A stretch of DNA of 64,000 nucleotides from Triangularia verruculosa (lineage: Eukaryota; Ascomycota; Sordariomycetes; Sordariales; Podosporaceae), in NCBI GenBank assembly GCA_033296885.1, contig MU863990.1, positions 1 through 64,000 of the forward strand, in the 5' to 3' direction. Below the pieces are notes generated by a model. It saw nothing but the letters and a program-made list of their open reading frames with translations. It was not told the origin of the DNA and did not search any database. The position numbers and the translations under genes were made by a program. Shown here in pieces: positions 42,759 to 54,963 of the stretch (within the stretch, counting starts at the first letter, position 1; every line of letters starts with the position of its first letter).

Positions 42759-44051
42759 ATGGCGTTGACCGCTCAAATATCCTTTTTGGTGAGTGACCCT
42801 ATTCCGTAACTGGTTTGTGGACCATCACTAACAGCTCACCAGGATGGTACCTTGAGTCTCATCCATATCCCTTTGAGCCTCTATCCTACGTTTCTTCAGC
42901 CAATCCTCAAGGTTCTTCTTCCACAAAGCCGCGGGGCACCAGAATTGAATCTTGACGGCCTCACCTTGGAAAAGAGCCGACATGGGTTTCTCAACATCAG
43001 CGTCACGCCTCTCGAGTGCTCAGTAGTATGTCATTCATCCTGGGCCAAAGCAGTTTTTGAGCCCGTCATCAGGCAATTACCTCGGGATGCCGCCAAATCG
43101 GTCTCCATGTCCAAAGATGCCTATATTGTTTTGTCGGTGATCAGTGCTGGCATGGATGCCGGGTCTCGAGTGGCGGACCTCACCTCGCCATTGGCCCTGG
43201 CCAACATTCCCATCTTCTTCATCACGACCTATTACTCCGACTTCATCCTCGTCCCTGCCAAAGATAGGCAAGCGGTCGAGAAAACGCTCTTATCGCGAGG
43301 CTTTGTCTTTTCTGACGATGACTCCTCCTCCTTCACCTCCCCTTACCACCACAGCAGGGGCCCAAGCCAAAGTAGCAGCTTGAATGAGCTCCCTAACACT
43401 CCGCCGCCGTCATCTATTCCCGAACTTCAAGAACGGACTTTCGAGAACCTTAAGAAGCGAAACGTAGTCCCGTACATTGAGCCAAATCTTTTGCTCGTCC
43501 AGTGCTCCGGCCGAGAGAACAAGGACACGATAGGTGGCTACTCTGAGCGACCTTCCACCTTTCATCATCAAAACGGCCATGGGAACCACCATAACAGACA
43601 TTCGTCTCATGGGCCATGTTGGGCCGACACAGTCGACACGAAACTGTACACTGGGCTCGTGTCTGCCCTTGTTTCACAGCCTCGGTTTCTGAGTATCACC
43701 TTAGCACAGGAGGATCCCCCTTCGCTGCTGCTAGACAGGAACCTACTGGGGATCTTCGGGGATAGTTTGGTTGGGCCGACGACGGAGGGGTTCTCGCTGG
43801 TGCCGATCTTTTTGGATTTGAGTAGCTTGCCTATTGAGGCTACGGGGATTGTGTCGGGTGTGGCAGGGACGCTGGTGAAGGAACTGCATCCGGGGACAGT
43901 GGTGGACAATGGCAGGAGGAACGGCGGGCAGGAGGAAGTAGAGCTGAGTTATTTAAGTACGGCGAGAGCGGGTGCGGTGATCCTAGGGGAGGAGGTGAGC
44001 GTGAGGGCGATGGGGGTGCTGAAGGGGGTGTTGGTCAGGGAGGGGAAGTAA
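42759..44051 (+). CDS. CASTOR/GATSL-like ACT-domain protein
   Basis: Exons 42759-42788 and 42843-44051, intron 54 nt (GTGAGT, CACTAAC branch), 412 residues. The closest known relatives are the animal CASTOR (GATSL) proteins, arginine sensors that inhibit GATOR2 upstream of TORC1; the fungal function is not established. Visible features: an N-terminal ISFLDGTLSLIHIPL strand, TPLECSVVCHSSWA, and the ACT core MDAGSRVADLTSPLALANIPIF followed by FITTYYSDFILVPAKDR, which parallels the CASTOR segment with a conserved Pro-Leu, the Ile-Pro pair and the S/T-T-x-x-x-D-x-x-LVP pattern. A Ser/His-rich low-complexity insert at about 175-270 splits the two halves, and another ACT-like part follows (TEGFSLVPIFLDL). 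No signal peptide or transmembrane helix is seen; likely cytosolic. Confidence 0.82.
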
Positions 44052-44665
44052 AAGATTACAATGTAAAAAGAAAGCAAAAAAAAGACCGAAAGGCAAAAGT
44101 GAGTGGGATGTAAGGTATCAGCCTCTGTACATCTACACACATTATCATTACATGTATCACAATTTTCGAAACCAGATGGTCCAATTATCACGGTGTGTTC
44201 TCAGACTTGTTCTACAGGAGCAGATGCACTATCTCGTTCGAAACGTCTAGGATCTACACCTGTTGTCGTGTAAATAATAAGGATGAGTGATGGAGCAGTG
44301 CATTCGGCAACCCTAACCCCCGTCCACATGACGATCATTTACAACCAGGCAGGACGGAGTATGGAGTATGCCATGATCCATTGCCGCTCTTTCCCTCTTA
44401 TCCAATGCTCTTTCCTTTCAATTAATTCAGCTCTTTCTCCTCTGCAACAATGCCAGCAAGATCAGCACTCCACACTGCGTTTGCACCTTCCCGCGGTCTC
44501 TTTCAGCAATGGAGAGTGACGTCATCCCTCCCATCTCAACCCCTATCCCCTATCGCCGACAGGACTCGTCAACGACCTCACAGGTGCCTTTCAGCAGCCC
44601 AACTGCATATATTTCACTCTTCTCACTCCCATTCAAGCCAAGCAACTCATCTCACCAACTTCACC
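44052..44665. other. Intergenic between CASTOR-like and flavin-reductase-like genes
   Basis: The 5' part is AT-rich 3' flank. From 44450 an ATG opens a frame continuous with the next gene, so the right end may be coding (see that entry). No other feature. Confidence 0.45.
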
Positions 44666-45445
44666 ATGCCAAAACGCAAAACCGCCAACACCACCACCGC
44701 CACCACCAAGTCAGCAGCGCCCTCCCGGCAGTCCAAGAGAACAAAGACGACAACCTCAGAACCATCATCATCATCCCCCAAAATGTCGCCCTCCAAGACC
44801 ACTACTAAATCTGCTATCCCAAAAGCAAAGGAAGTCTTCCAACCCCTCCCCCCGTCCAAATCCAACCGCCTCCTCGAGCCCGGCCCGATCCTGTTGGTGT
44901 CCACCGGCTCCGTGAAGGATGGCACGCACAACCTGATGACACTGGGCTTCCACAGCATGATCTCCCACTCCTCGCCCACGCTGGTGGGGATCACACTCGG
45001 CCCCTGGGACCACAGTTACTCCCTGCTCAAGAAGACAAAGGAGTGCGTCTTGTGCATCCCGAACGCGACGATGGCGGAGAAGGTGGTGGATATAGGGAAT
45101 ATTTCGGCGTCTGATTTAGCTGATGGGGAGAACAAGTTTGGGCGGTTTGGGCTGGAGGTGGTGGGAGGGGAGAAGGTGGAGGCTGGGCTGGTGGGTGGGG
45201 AGGGGGTGATTGGGTGTTTGGAGTGCAAGGTGGAGGATGAGGGATTGGTGGGGAGGTATAATTTTTGGGTGTTGAAGGTGGTGAAGGGGTGGGTGAATAA
45301 GGAGAACTTTGAGGGGAATCAACAGGGTGGAAAGGGGGATAAGGGGAAGATGTTGCATCATAGGGGGGATGGAAGCTTTTTAGTGGATGGGGGGGTGGTG
45401 GATTTGAGGGGGAGGATGACGAAGTGGAGGATGTTGCAGGATTAA
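44666..45445 (+). CDS. Flavin-reductase-like FMN-binding protein
   Basis: Single exon, 259 residues from ATG 44666. The split-barrel, flavin-reductase-like domain binds FMN; members reduce flavin or act as flavoprotein oxygenase partners, and the substrate here is unknown. After a Thr/Ser/Lys-rich segment (about 1-50) the domain begins with RLLEPGPILLVSTGS, then NLMTLGFHSMISHSSPTLVGITLGP and YSLLKKTKECVLCIP, the strand-loop pattern that holds the FMN phosphate. The end has a Gly/Lys-rich insert and VDLRGRMTKWRML. An in-frame ATG at 44450 adds 72 residues rich in Arg, Ser and His and almost without acids, which could be a mitochondrial targeting sequence. Both ATGs have good context; I take 44666 conservatively. 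The 3' half is strikingly C-poor on the sense strand (6 C against 68 G in 45121-45240). Confidence 0.75.
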   Translation: MPKRKTANTTTATTKSAAPSRQSKRTKTTTSEPSSSSPKMSPSKTTTKSAIPKAKEVFQPLPPSKSNRLLEPGPILLVSTGSVKDGTHNLMTLGFHSMISHSSPTLVGITLGPWDHSYSLLKKTKECVLCIPNATMAEKVVDIGNISASDLADGENKFGRFGLEVVGGEKVEAGLVGGEGVIGCLECKVEDEGLVGRYNFWVLKVVKGWVNKENFEGNQQGGKGDKGKMLHHRGDGSFLVDGGVVDLRGRMTKWRMLQD

Positions 45446-48355
45446 TGGGGAGGTTTTGGGAGTTCCTTTTTGGTGGAATTGGGTTTGGTTGGGGGAGGAA
45501 TATGATGGTGTTTGGGTTCTGGTTGTAGGGGGAAGGCATGGAGCCTGAGGATCTACCCTACGACTAACGATGTGATTTCCTTTGACATGCCTTCTGTAAC
45601 CCATCTAGTGTATGCTTAAAGATGCCAAAGATCTCATAAAGCATGTGGACACTATTTGCTCAGTGAAGATCCTCAGCTGTCCAGTTCCTCAAGAAACAGA
45701 AAGGAATTCTCCTGAGCAAACGTACACGAGTCTTTCACTACCTACCTACTATCCGACTTCAAACAAGAAGGGCTATTTTTCATCTCCACATTAATATCGC
45801 CCCAACATATTGACGGGACACAAGATGCTCGGAACTAAACAGCCGAGACAGTCTCTGATGTACTCCATCTCGATTGTGTCTTGCTTGTTTATCTATCTCA
45901 GTCACCCATTACTAGGACCCCCAAACAGATATAACCGATCTTGTCCAAGATGAGGGTCTCTCGGCCGGGAAACCTAGACATCATTATCCTGGACATACCC
46001 GAGCAATGCATTATGTAAAACACCAGCGACACGCATCTATCATTAGACACGATCATGTATCAGACCCTTGATACGCCACTTTTATGTTCGAGTCTTACAT
46101 TCTCGAGGTCGGTCTATTCAAGGAGCCAAGTCTCATCTTTTATCATGTGGGGTTCACAGAATAAGTTCTCAGCTCGGCACAATATTTGACCTCCTCGGTT
46201 CAAGGCGACCGAAGAACCTTACAGGGTGTGAAAGTGCGAGATGTGAGGCGTCTGGTTTGACTTTGAGGTTGTGCAACGTTTAAGCTTGATCTGGTAGACG
46301 AGGCAATATTTGTTGTATAGGTAGGTAGGTACTCAGGTTTGGCGATTAAGGTATCCAAGGAGGTACTTGCAGTGACTTTCTCGATAGCATGAAAGCAAGG
46401 ACGTCAGATTTCAAGGTTCAAGGATCTAGGTGTGTTGAGGGTGATACAAACTCCAACTCGGAGTCAATCGGCGCGCAGAACATCTGTGCTACGGTGGTGG
46501 CTTGAGACCTTGTTCCATCTATGTATCTCAATGGGAATCCCGTGAACATATGGGAAAGCGATATTTTCAGATACCCAGCTCACGATTGTCTCAAGGACTG
46601 CCGTATTTACTGCATAAGCAAGGGATTTGCCCTGTAAGTAATGCTATTGCTTGCGTTGGGAGTGGTTCTGACGTCAAGATAGCACAGCCTTCATGTTGTG
46701 ATACTGGCCTGCAGTGACCGTTCGAGTACCGCGAACCAGTAGGTAAACCAAGTTCAAGAGTCAGAGTTGGTGATGCTGGATACATCAGTTTTGTCGACTC
46801 GTACTCGGCGTCGCCTTGTTGTCACTGACGGTTCCATTCGGTGCACAATGAGGCCATTTCCAACATGGGTACTTGGCTTTCACGGAAACACAAAGGAGTA
46901 AAATACCTCATCTTACTTGCCACAAAGCTTCTTCGGTATCCATTTCTTGTGACCGATGGAAGATGAGGCTCAAAGTCTGTTGTGATCTGGCAGTAGCCTC
47001 GTGGCCACGCTTTGTTAAGGAAACCTGGAGGCAATGCCCGAACACTTTCACCGATAAAACGCTGAGAAATGGCACATGATACCTCCATTGGGCTCTCATG
47101 TGAAATATATTTTTACATCAACGTATATGAAGGCGATATCTTCTTATTAGAGGTTCTAGATGATGAGACATGATAGGTAACTTGACCTCTAATAGTTTTA
47201 TTTTGAGAATTCTTTGTTGACATTACGAATGTAAACAGCCCCTGGGCCCCCTTAACTCCCATGTTGACTTGACTGCAACAGCAAGACACGGCAAGACACC
47301 CTTGACCGATAGACAAATCAGCCCAGCAAGAGCTTATCGTGATTGTGTTGACATCTGACCCAAATCTGTCATCATTAATCTGGACAGTCTACAGCAGCCC
47401 TCATGACCTATTACCAGGCTAAGCCACCATTATTAATCTAAAAGATCCAACATGCGTGAAAAACCGTCATAAACGTAATATATCTCGAGATAACACAGAG
47501 TCCCAAGTACCCGGAATATCATCCTGGGCACTCGTCTGGGCACTCGCCAAAACGCGGGATTATCCTGCTTGTCATGATAACACCTCCTGTAGCATCAAGG
47601 GTCTTCTCTGATCCACAAGCAATACCGAGCCGGTACATCAAAGAATTATTCTTGGAAGCGACCGCCCCATAAGCTTCCGATGCATGATGTTACGTGTGAT
47701 AGAAACAGTACTCTTCTCTTTTCTGAAGAGCAAAGGAAAGAAGCATCGAAGCTTCAATGCCACCTTTCTCTTTAGGAAGAGACCCTTGCCAAAAAGACGG
47801 CAAAAACCAGGTTGAGAGTGTGAGCAAGACATAAGAAAGCTATCCCAAACCAGCAGCTACTTTGAGCATTTTTAATATAAATCTTTTCCCACGTGTGATA
47901 AAGTCCCGTCCATGACATGTTGTCTTGCCCAGTCGGAAAGCAACAACAGTCTGCAGCAAAAGATATATTGCTTTTCCCAACAGCAAGAAATCCTGGGAAG
48001 GAATGACGAGGGCCTAAGCTCGAAATAAATGAGTTTCCCACCACCATCATACATCACACACCCCAACAACACTTGTTGTCTCTGGTAGTCTGATGATTGA
48101 TCCCTTCGCTCCCCTTCGATCCGATGAGCTCGGATGTCCGACAAATCCATGCATGTCCCATGCTTCAATGTAAGATAATGACCCAATCCGAGGTTGACCA
48201 TCCTCACAAAGGAAAGTCGTAGACAGCATCATCATCATCCTCCACCCCCCCCAAAGACCGTGACAGCCGCCGCGTGCGCGGTAGTTGGTAGGTAACCAAG
48301 TCTTCCCGAAAGGTAGAGTATCATCTCCCTCCCAGAGCTCCTCATGCACAAGCAA

Positions 48356-48361
48356 TATAAA
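48356..48361 (+). promoter_or_regulatory. Isolated TATA box with pyrimidine-rich downstream
   Basis: TATAAA followed by about 90 nt of CT-rich sequence resembles a fungal core promoter, but no gene with family support starts nearby. It could drive a non-coding transcript or the candidate gene at 49248. Confidence 0.3.
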
Positions 48362-51300
48362 CCTCTGGGCATTGCTCCCTCTCCCTCCACTTCCCGCTCC
48401 CCATCATCCCCTCACATCCCACCTCTTGTCCTAGTCTTCATTTATTTGCCTTCCCTCTTGTACATTCGTCCTGTCGGATTCCGTCACAGTTGGACTGGTA
48501 AAAGTCACCTGTGACATTTCCCAACCCCAACATTCCCCCCACTTCCTATCCTGGTTGTTGGGCCCAATTGTCAAGAAAAGGAAGGCAGTAGAACAAACAC
48601 ACCCGCATAGAAGCAGATATCGAAGTGAGAAAAAAGTGACAGGATAAGCTACAAACGACACAGAGAATGAGGAAAAAAAGGAGAGCAAAGACAATAGACG
48701 GCTGGATATTAACTGACCCTGCCTCGCGGCACGCCCGCCCTACCACTCGTAACCCACACACGAAAGATACTGCCCTCGTGCCGCCATACCTGCCGTACCG
48801 TGGTCGTGGTCGTGGTCGTCGTTGTCATCGTCGTGTGTAGCACAAAATGCCGACGTCTGTAGGGCTAGTGATGCTATTTTCAGAACCAAGAAAGAAAGGA
48901 ACCGTGACTGCATAGGTAGGTAGGCACCATACCTACCGACGGCGGCCCAAGCAAAAAAGGTCTCGCCAGTCACCCATCCCGTCCGCCGTACATTGTCTCA
49001 CTGGCAGAGAGAGAATGTTCCGACCGCGCGGCGACCGGAAGGCAGGCAGCGGTAGGACATCCGAGAACAAGCGGCAAGCATCTCGACCTGCCCCTTTGCT
49101 TGTTGTCCCCCCCCAGAGAAAAAGAACTTTTGACTAATGATGACCTCAACTGTCCAAGACCTTCTCAGCAAACAGGGTCCTACGTCCAAACACCTACCTC
49201 ATCTCGTGATACCCCTAACATCTACTACCCCTCACCATCATTTCACCATGAAATCCCCTCCGTCTCCGTCCGCGTCTAACCCCTCAGTTTCGTCGGTCAA
49301 GAAGTATGTTTGTAGACAATGTACCCCGATTCGGAATAGGGGGCTTATTCCGAGTAAAACCACACACACAAAGAGAGAGAGCCATGCGTAAGGAGAGACA
49401 TTTGCTCACCAACTCTTGGCTCTTCCCTAGGCCGAGACAATTCAGACGACACATTGTCCCCAGTGTCACTCGCCGCGCCCCAAAAATCCCCCCAGCTCAT
49501 AAGAGAATCGCGCAAATCGTTCCGCCCCCCCGGGAATTTTGGGATCATCTTTACCGTTGATGGTGAACTTTGCCCCGCGTATATCCGCTTTTCCTTTGCG
49601 TGTATGTACGTATGTACTTGCCATGTTACTCTCCCCTCTCTCTTCAAGACGAGAAAGAGGGGGCACATACATACGGGACAGTATCTTTTCTGGTGAGGGG
49701 GAACATGATAGGAGAAAGACTAGCATATTCGGAAAGCAAGAATACACACACACCACACCCAAGAGAAAAAAACGGAGATATTTCCTCATCGTGGCGAGAT
49801 CGTCGGCGATAACTTCAGGGGCTTGGGACGAATTACATCCCACACAAGAACCAACAGTTCGTCCCGTCTCTTGCCTACTTCCGTGTCATATCCATACATA
49901 GAATAGAGTTGGGACTGTCCTTCTGGGACCTCTCCTATGGATTGAATGGATGTGCCTGTCCGTCCCCCTGTGGCGACTGCAACGCGCGTGAACACCTGCA
50001 GTGGGTTCCCGTTGTGGCTTCCCCCCCCCCCCCTCAACATCAACTGACGTCGACAGGGACATGGAATGTAATGATGTATTCCCCTCGAGTCATTGAACCC
50101 GTTGACGAAAAGAACCACTGCAAGATAGCAAAGTGTAGCCCCGCGTCAAAACAAATTCGTTTAGTAGTGTACTTTTCAGCGGCGGCGTTTCGCTTTCGTA
50201 ACAATGCAGGCGCGGCACATGCTCGAGGTACTTCTGGATACATTTTTGGTGGAGAATCCTTGAAAAGCAAGAAAGTCTTGTGTCTCGGTGACGAAAAGAG
50301 TTTAGACAATTCCGCCAAGCCGCGGGGGAAAAGAGAAACCCTAGCCAAGGGCCGTGCGGGTGAGATGGGCTCCGCTTAACCAAGAATCGACGCCTTACCG
50401 AAATAGGAATGGTCGGAAAGATTGCAACGTTCCACTTCAAACGGTCGGGGTGTGCCGCCTTCGAAAAGAAAAAAAGTTTAAAGATAACCGCCGCCCATTC
50501 CGTCATTGAGAAAAGTCAATGATGACAGGACGAGATCGCGCGATGCCCTGCGTCTCTTGACAGCATTGCTGAACCGTATGTTGGCATTTCTCAGGAAGGA
50601 TTCCTCGGGAGGACCTCTCGAAAACCTGCACTGATCTGCTTGGGCTTGGCTTGGGCCTGGTGCCAAAGGGCCAGTTAATATGCGGAAGCCTCCCGAGCTG
50701 ACAGGCTGACAAATTTTGATGAAGCGTGACAGTGAGTGTCGATGGCGCAAAGCTTTTTAGCGGTTTGCCCACATCGCCCAGTGCAAATCTCCGAACAGAG
50801 TCAAACATCTGCCTATACCAAGTATATGATATGAAAGTAAGGCGAAGCGGCGTGTCGGGGCTTCGGGTTTCTGCCTCTTCTCAGCCGCCCCATCTTCAGC
50901 TTTGTTGCTTGTCAGCACCGCAACAGCCTGTAGCTGAGTGATGCCAGACTGCCGAGGCTAAAGACTTTGAGATGGCCCCTACGGTCGAGTGCCGGTCCGC
51001 CAGGGCCAAGCCGCCAGCGCCGCAAGCCGACCATGGGAAGAAAAGGGCCGTTTTCTCAGCCACATCTCTTGGTTCACCAACTTCACAGCCAATCAGCCGT
51101 GCAGAAAGGCCCTCGGTCATTCCCTGAAGCGGTGTAGCTCGCAAGGCCAGAAAGTGAGGGGAATTCCCATAATGGCGGTCAATCCCGTCTGCGCTTGACA
51201 ACGAGCAGCGAGCCTGCATTTGGAGGCTGGTGATTGGTGAATCCTCACTGATATTTGTCGAGTTTCGCAACCTCTCTCACACAAGGCTTCAGCCTATCAC

Positions 51301-54300
51301 TCGCTGATGCCCTCAGCTGAGAAACACCTCGCAGTGTCGATCTGCTAGCCCGGCGGGAGATGCCACGATGCTATTAATCGCTTCCGTCTTCCTGGTGCTT
51401 GGATCGGCATCACAACGCATGGCACGAGGGGTGGGATCAGCATGTGAAGAATGATGGATAAATGTCTGTGGGTACGGCGGATATAGTTATTAGTATAGTG
51501 TAAGTGTAGCGTAACTAGTGTGTAGTAGCGACCAGCGCGCCGACACTCCGTAGCCAAGGCGTTTCTGCCCAAATTGCAGGTTCAGATGCCGCCGTTTCGT
51601 CCATGTGGATTGTTGACGAGAAACGCAATGGCATTCGGCAGCCAGAGAGGATGGGGAAAAGGTGGGGCGCAAGTTGTGACGAAATAAAAGCTTCGATGCA
51701 TCTTTCTCTGGCTTCTAGTGCTGGCAGACAATGCAGGTGGCTGCTTTGCCAACGTGACTTGTCCTTGCTTGGTCTGGCGGCGGACTAGACGCTACCGTCT
51801 TCCAGTGTACGAACAAGAGCCTCGATCGAACGTTGGACGGAAGGTCGAGTATTTTGTTCTCAACGACCGATTCTTGTTTGTAGTGAATTTCGGCGACCAC
51901 TGGCTGGACCCCCACCGAGTCTCGCCATGCTGTGTGCCGTGATGAGGGGTATGAAGTCTCCAGGCTCTGGTGATATTGCTGCATGTCAACAAGTTTTATT
52001 GATTTCGGACGTGCGCAAAGAGCCAGGTTCATGGCAGCGAGCTCACATGCCAGATATCCGAGTTGGGTTGACACCAAAGAGGGGATTCATCAGAGGTAAG
52101 GATACAGGGTGTAGCGACTGACCTATAGTTTGAGCTAGCGCACAAACCAACCTCGTTGATACTAGGTACACCGCGACCGCTTGTATGAAATTCATGTTCA
52201 GGTGTTGTCACGGTTGTTCAAACTCGATCCCTCGGTAAACCCTCCCGAATCCTTGGCCGTATTCTCTCTTGTGGTGTCGACGGAAGCGTTGCCCTGGTCT
52301 GGCAAGATTCAGTGCAGGTCATCTTGAACCGCTTCGTCACCGGCGACCCGTGGCGGTGCATGGCACAGCGAACCAAGGAGAACTTGTATGTGGCAAGTGC
52401 CGAATCTGAAGGGCAAAACTGCGCGAAGGGTTCTTGAGGTTTTTCGTCGAGGCGACAAGCGGAAATACCTCGAATTTGGACTGCCAACAGCTCCATCAAG
52501 AAGGCACAAGCGAATCTCGTCATCTACGCGATGTCGTGCATTGATTGTTTTATTGCTCCCTGGTCTCCGTTATAAGACCCCTGAAGGACAAGGCTTTGAT
52601 GAACTCCGTTTTCTCGCTCGGCTCGAAACCCTTACCCTTGACGATTAAGTTTCTCTTGGTATTGTGAACATCAAAGCCTCGGTGTCGTTCATCGACGACC
52701 GCAATCTGATATCTTCATGTTCGTTTACAATACTGCGCTGGGCTGCTGTGCTATTCGGGGTATTATTCGGGCATGACCGACAGCACTGGATGCTGATAGG
52801 AAGCCTGCGCCACTAAGGTCTCTGAGGCCTAGTCTAGTGTGGAAGGTCTGGCGAAGCCTGCACAGAAGCCTTTTGGCGGTGGCTGATTCGCCTTGAGCAC
52901 TCGGCGTGCCTGAGAAAGCTGGTCGTGATCAGCGCCCTGCAGCATGTTGGCCTTGTTCGTGGACATGACATGACATGGCAAGTTGGCAACACGGCCTGCA
53001 GAAACATGTTTTCTTGTCAGACCAGTTTAGTCGTTTCTGATCTGTGCTTCCGGGTTAGGTTTGGATTCGAGGTTGCCTTGTAATGAAGTGCACTCCCACC
53101 GAGGCTCCTGGGTCTCACGAGATGCCTGGAAAGGACAGAGGTTGGCTGTGGTGGCCCCTTCGTACTGCTCACCACCAGCGGTGCTGCATGTCGTCAGTGC
53201 CTCCTTGACCCAGTAACCAGACAGTTACTGGTTGAATAGATTAAATGCTGCCACGAGTCCGGTGACGGGAAACCCAGCGCAACATGGCTCGAGCATGGCC
53301 AGCAGGATGAAGTCGAATCGACCCCCACTCCTACAAACAAGAAGGTGGATGTCTCCAATGGCTCCCAGTGTGGTGGCTGTTTCGTAGGCTTGAGGCTGAC
53401 GAGGGGCTATCAATCTATAGTGCATGTTCCCTTCCTGGCGTCATGATCACGAACAGGCTGCTAGTGCCAAGATCACCGACGTGCAGTTCGAGGCAGATGG
53501 CGTTCGCCGTGAGTCTTGGTGTTTTATGGCCGAATATGCTTCCTCGTCAAGTCGGTAGTGGGGGGTGCAGTAACCTGTGGCTGACGGCGGGGCATGTGCA
53601 AGCAAACCCAGGTCGGCCACAAACTCCCCGCGCTGGCTGACACTTTGGTGTACTGGGGATTTACCGCCACGCGCCCAGTCACCTTTTTTCTCAGTCTCTC
53701 TCCAAATTCGCATTCGCATGGGGACATGGTGACAGCACTCAATCTTTTGCGTACGTCGCAGTCGCCAAACACAAGCTCATCGGTTGATCATACCTAATGG
53801 AACCCACCGACTCCTCTGTCCTGCAATCAGCAATGCTACAGCTCGCGCAAGGAGTCCCATGTCCCATCTGTTTACTGTAACGCCCCAGACGCCATTAACT
53901 TTCAGTGTTTTCAGCGGGATACGGTATCTCCGAAACCTCTTGAACAAGCAGAATAGAGGCCGTACTGGCAGGCCAATTGCGAAGCCCTGGGACCTGGTTT
54001 CGGTCTCCCATTCAGTTGTAATTAGTACACTTCACTCACCATCTTCCCTCAGCTGGCTGCCCACCGCTGCCCGCCAGTTTGTGCCTCCTCATCGACGGGT
54101 GGATGGATGGTGAACAAGTTCAGAGAGAATGTGGGACACAATGGGGTCTTGCTTAGCCCTCTCCACTAGCAAGAAATGCAAAGACTCCAACTCCCGCCCG
54201 TTGTTACTTGTCGCCGCCCCCAGTTCGCGCGGCCGTTGCACCCACTCCAGAACCTCGTCCGCTCCTCCGACCGATCGTCCCTTGGGCCCTGGTCGGTACG

Positions 54301-54348
54301 GAGGTACTTGGGTGGTACCTGTGGGAAGGGGGCGTTGGCGCGCTGCAC

Positions 54349-54397
54349 GGGGGACTGGGGGGGTGGTAGGGTAGGTAGGGGAGGGGAGGGGAGGGGG
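54349..54397 (+). other. G-quadruplex-prone G-run cluster
   Basis: The plus strand carries seven or more runs of three or more G; the last four (54378-54397) are G4 or longer, separated by single A residues. This meets the standard G-quadruplex pattern. It lies about 570 nt upstream of the Zn2Cys6 ATG, in promoter or leader. Confidence 0.6.
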
Positions 54398-54963
54398 ATC
54401 AGGTTGCCGGGCATGGGATGGGGCTGCATGCAGGCCGTGTCTCTTCTGCTGTTTGGTGCCTCGGTGGAAACAGTGGGAGCTCTGCTTTTAATAAAACAGA
54501 ACACCCTTCCACCACACGGCTCGCAGCCTGCCTGCTCCCATATGTTGCCCTCTTTCCCAATCTGATTCATTCCCATCCCATCTATCTCATCTCATCTCGA
54601 CCATTCCCGGCTCCCAGGTTCAACCTCCTTCTCGGCTGCGAGACATACACAGGCTCCGGTGTCTCTCCCCACGCAGCGTGCTATGTGCCCCGAGTCTTTC
54701 CATATTAATACCCGTTTACCCACTCCAGTCAGCTCCCGCTGTCTCCCCAGGGCCACACCTTGTGTTCAATAACACTTGCCTTGTCACCGGGCCTGCTGTC
54801 GGTTGCCCTGTTGTGCGGATCTGCACCTTTTAGGTACACGATACATCCCGGGAAATCGGACTCGGCCTTCAAACCACCAGCAATCTCATCGAGAGTTGAG
54901 AGCTTTAGCCGGCGGTGGAAACTTTAGACGGATTTGCCACCACCACTACTATCAATAAACACC

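Larger units (their letters stand above)
45446..54963. other. 9.5-kb region without a confident gene
   Basis: This is the longest gap in the window. The left third is AT-richer but not RIP-like. It contains an isolated TATA box (48356-48361), a GTC/GTG microsatellite (about 48798-48835), 13 consecutive C (50021-50033), a G4-type G-run cluster (54349-54397) and a candidate two-exon small gene (49248-49696). Open frames reach about 156 codons (49909-50379, +) but show no family features and overlap antisense frames. The right part must include the promoter and leader of the Zn2Cys6 gene; long upstream regions are common for fungal developmental regulators. No tRNA, rRNA or transposon was recognised. 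Confidence 0.5.

Noticed and set aside
52201..52240. tRNA B-box-like GTTCAAACTC
   Set aside because: No matching A box, acceptor stem or cloverleaf could be built around it.
54361..54397. Telomere-like G-rich repeat
   Set aside because: The runs do not follow TTAGGG; they are G4A units and lie inside the chromosome segment.
45446..54963. Hidden biosynthetic or mobile-element cluster in the long gap
   Set aside because: No fragment of a synthase, oxidase, transporter, transposase, reverse transcriptase or integrase was found on either strand by eye, and base composition shows no RIP.
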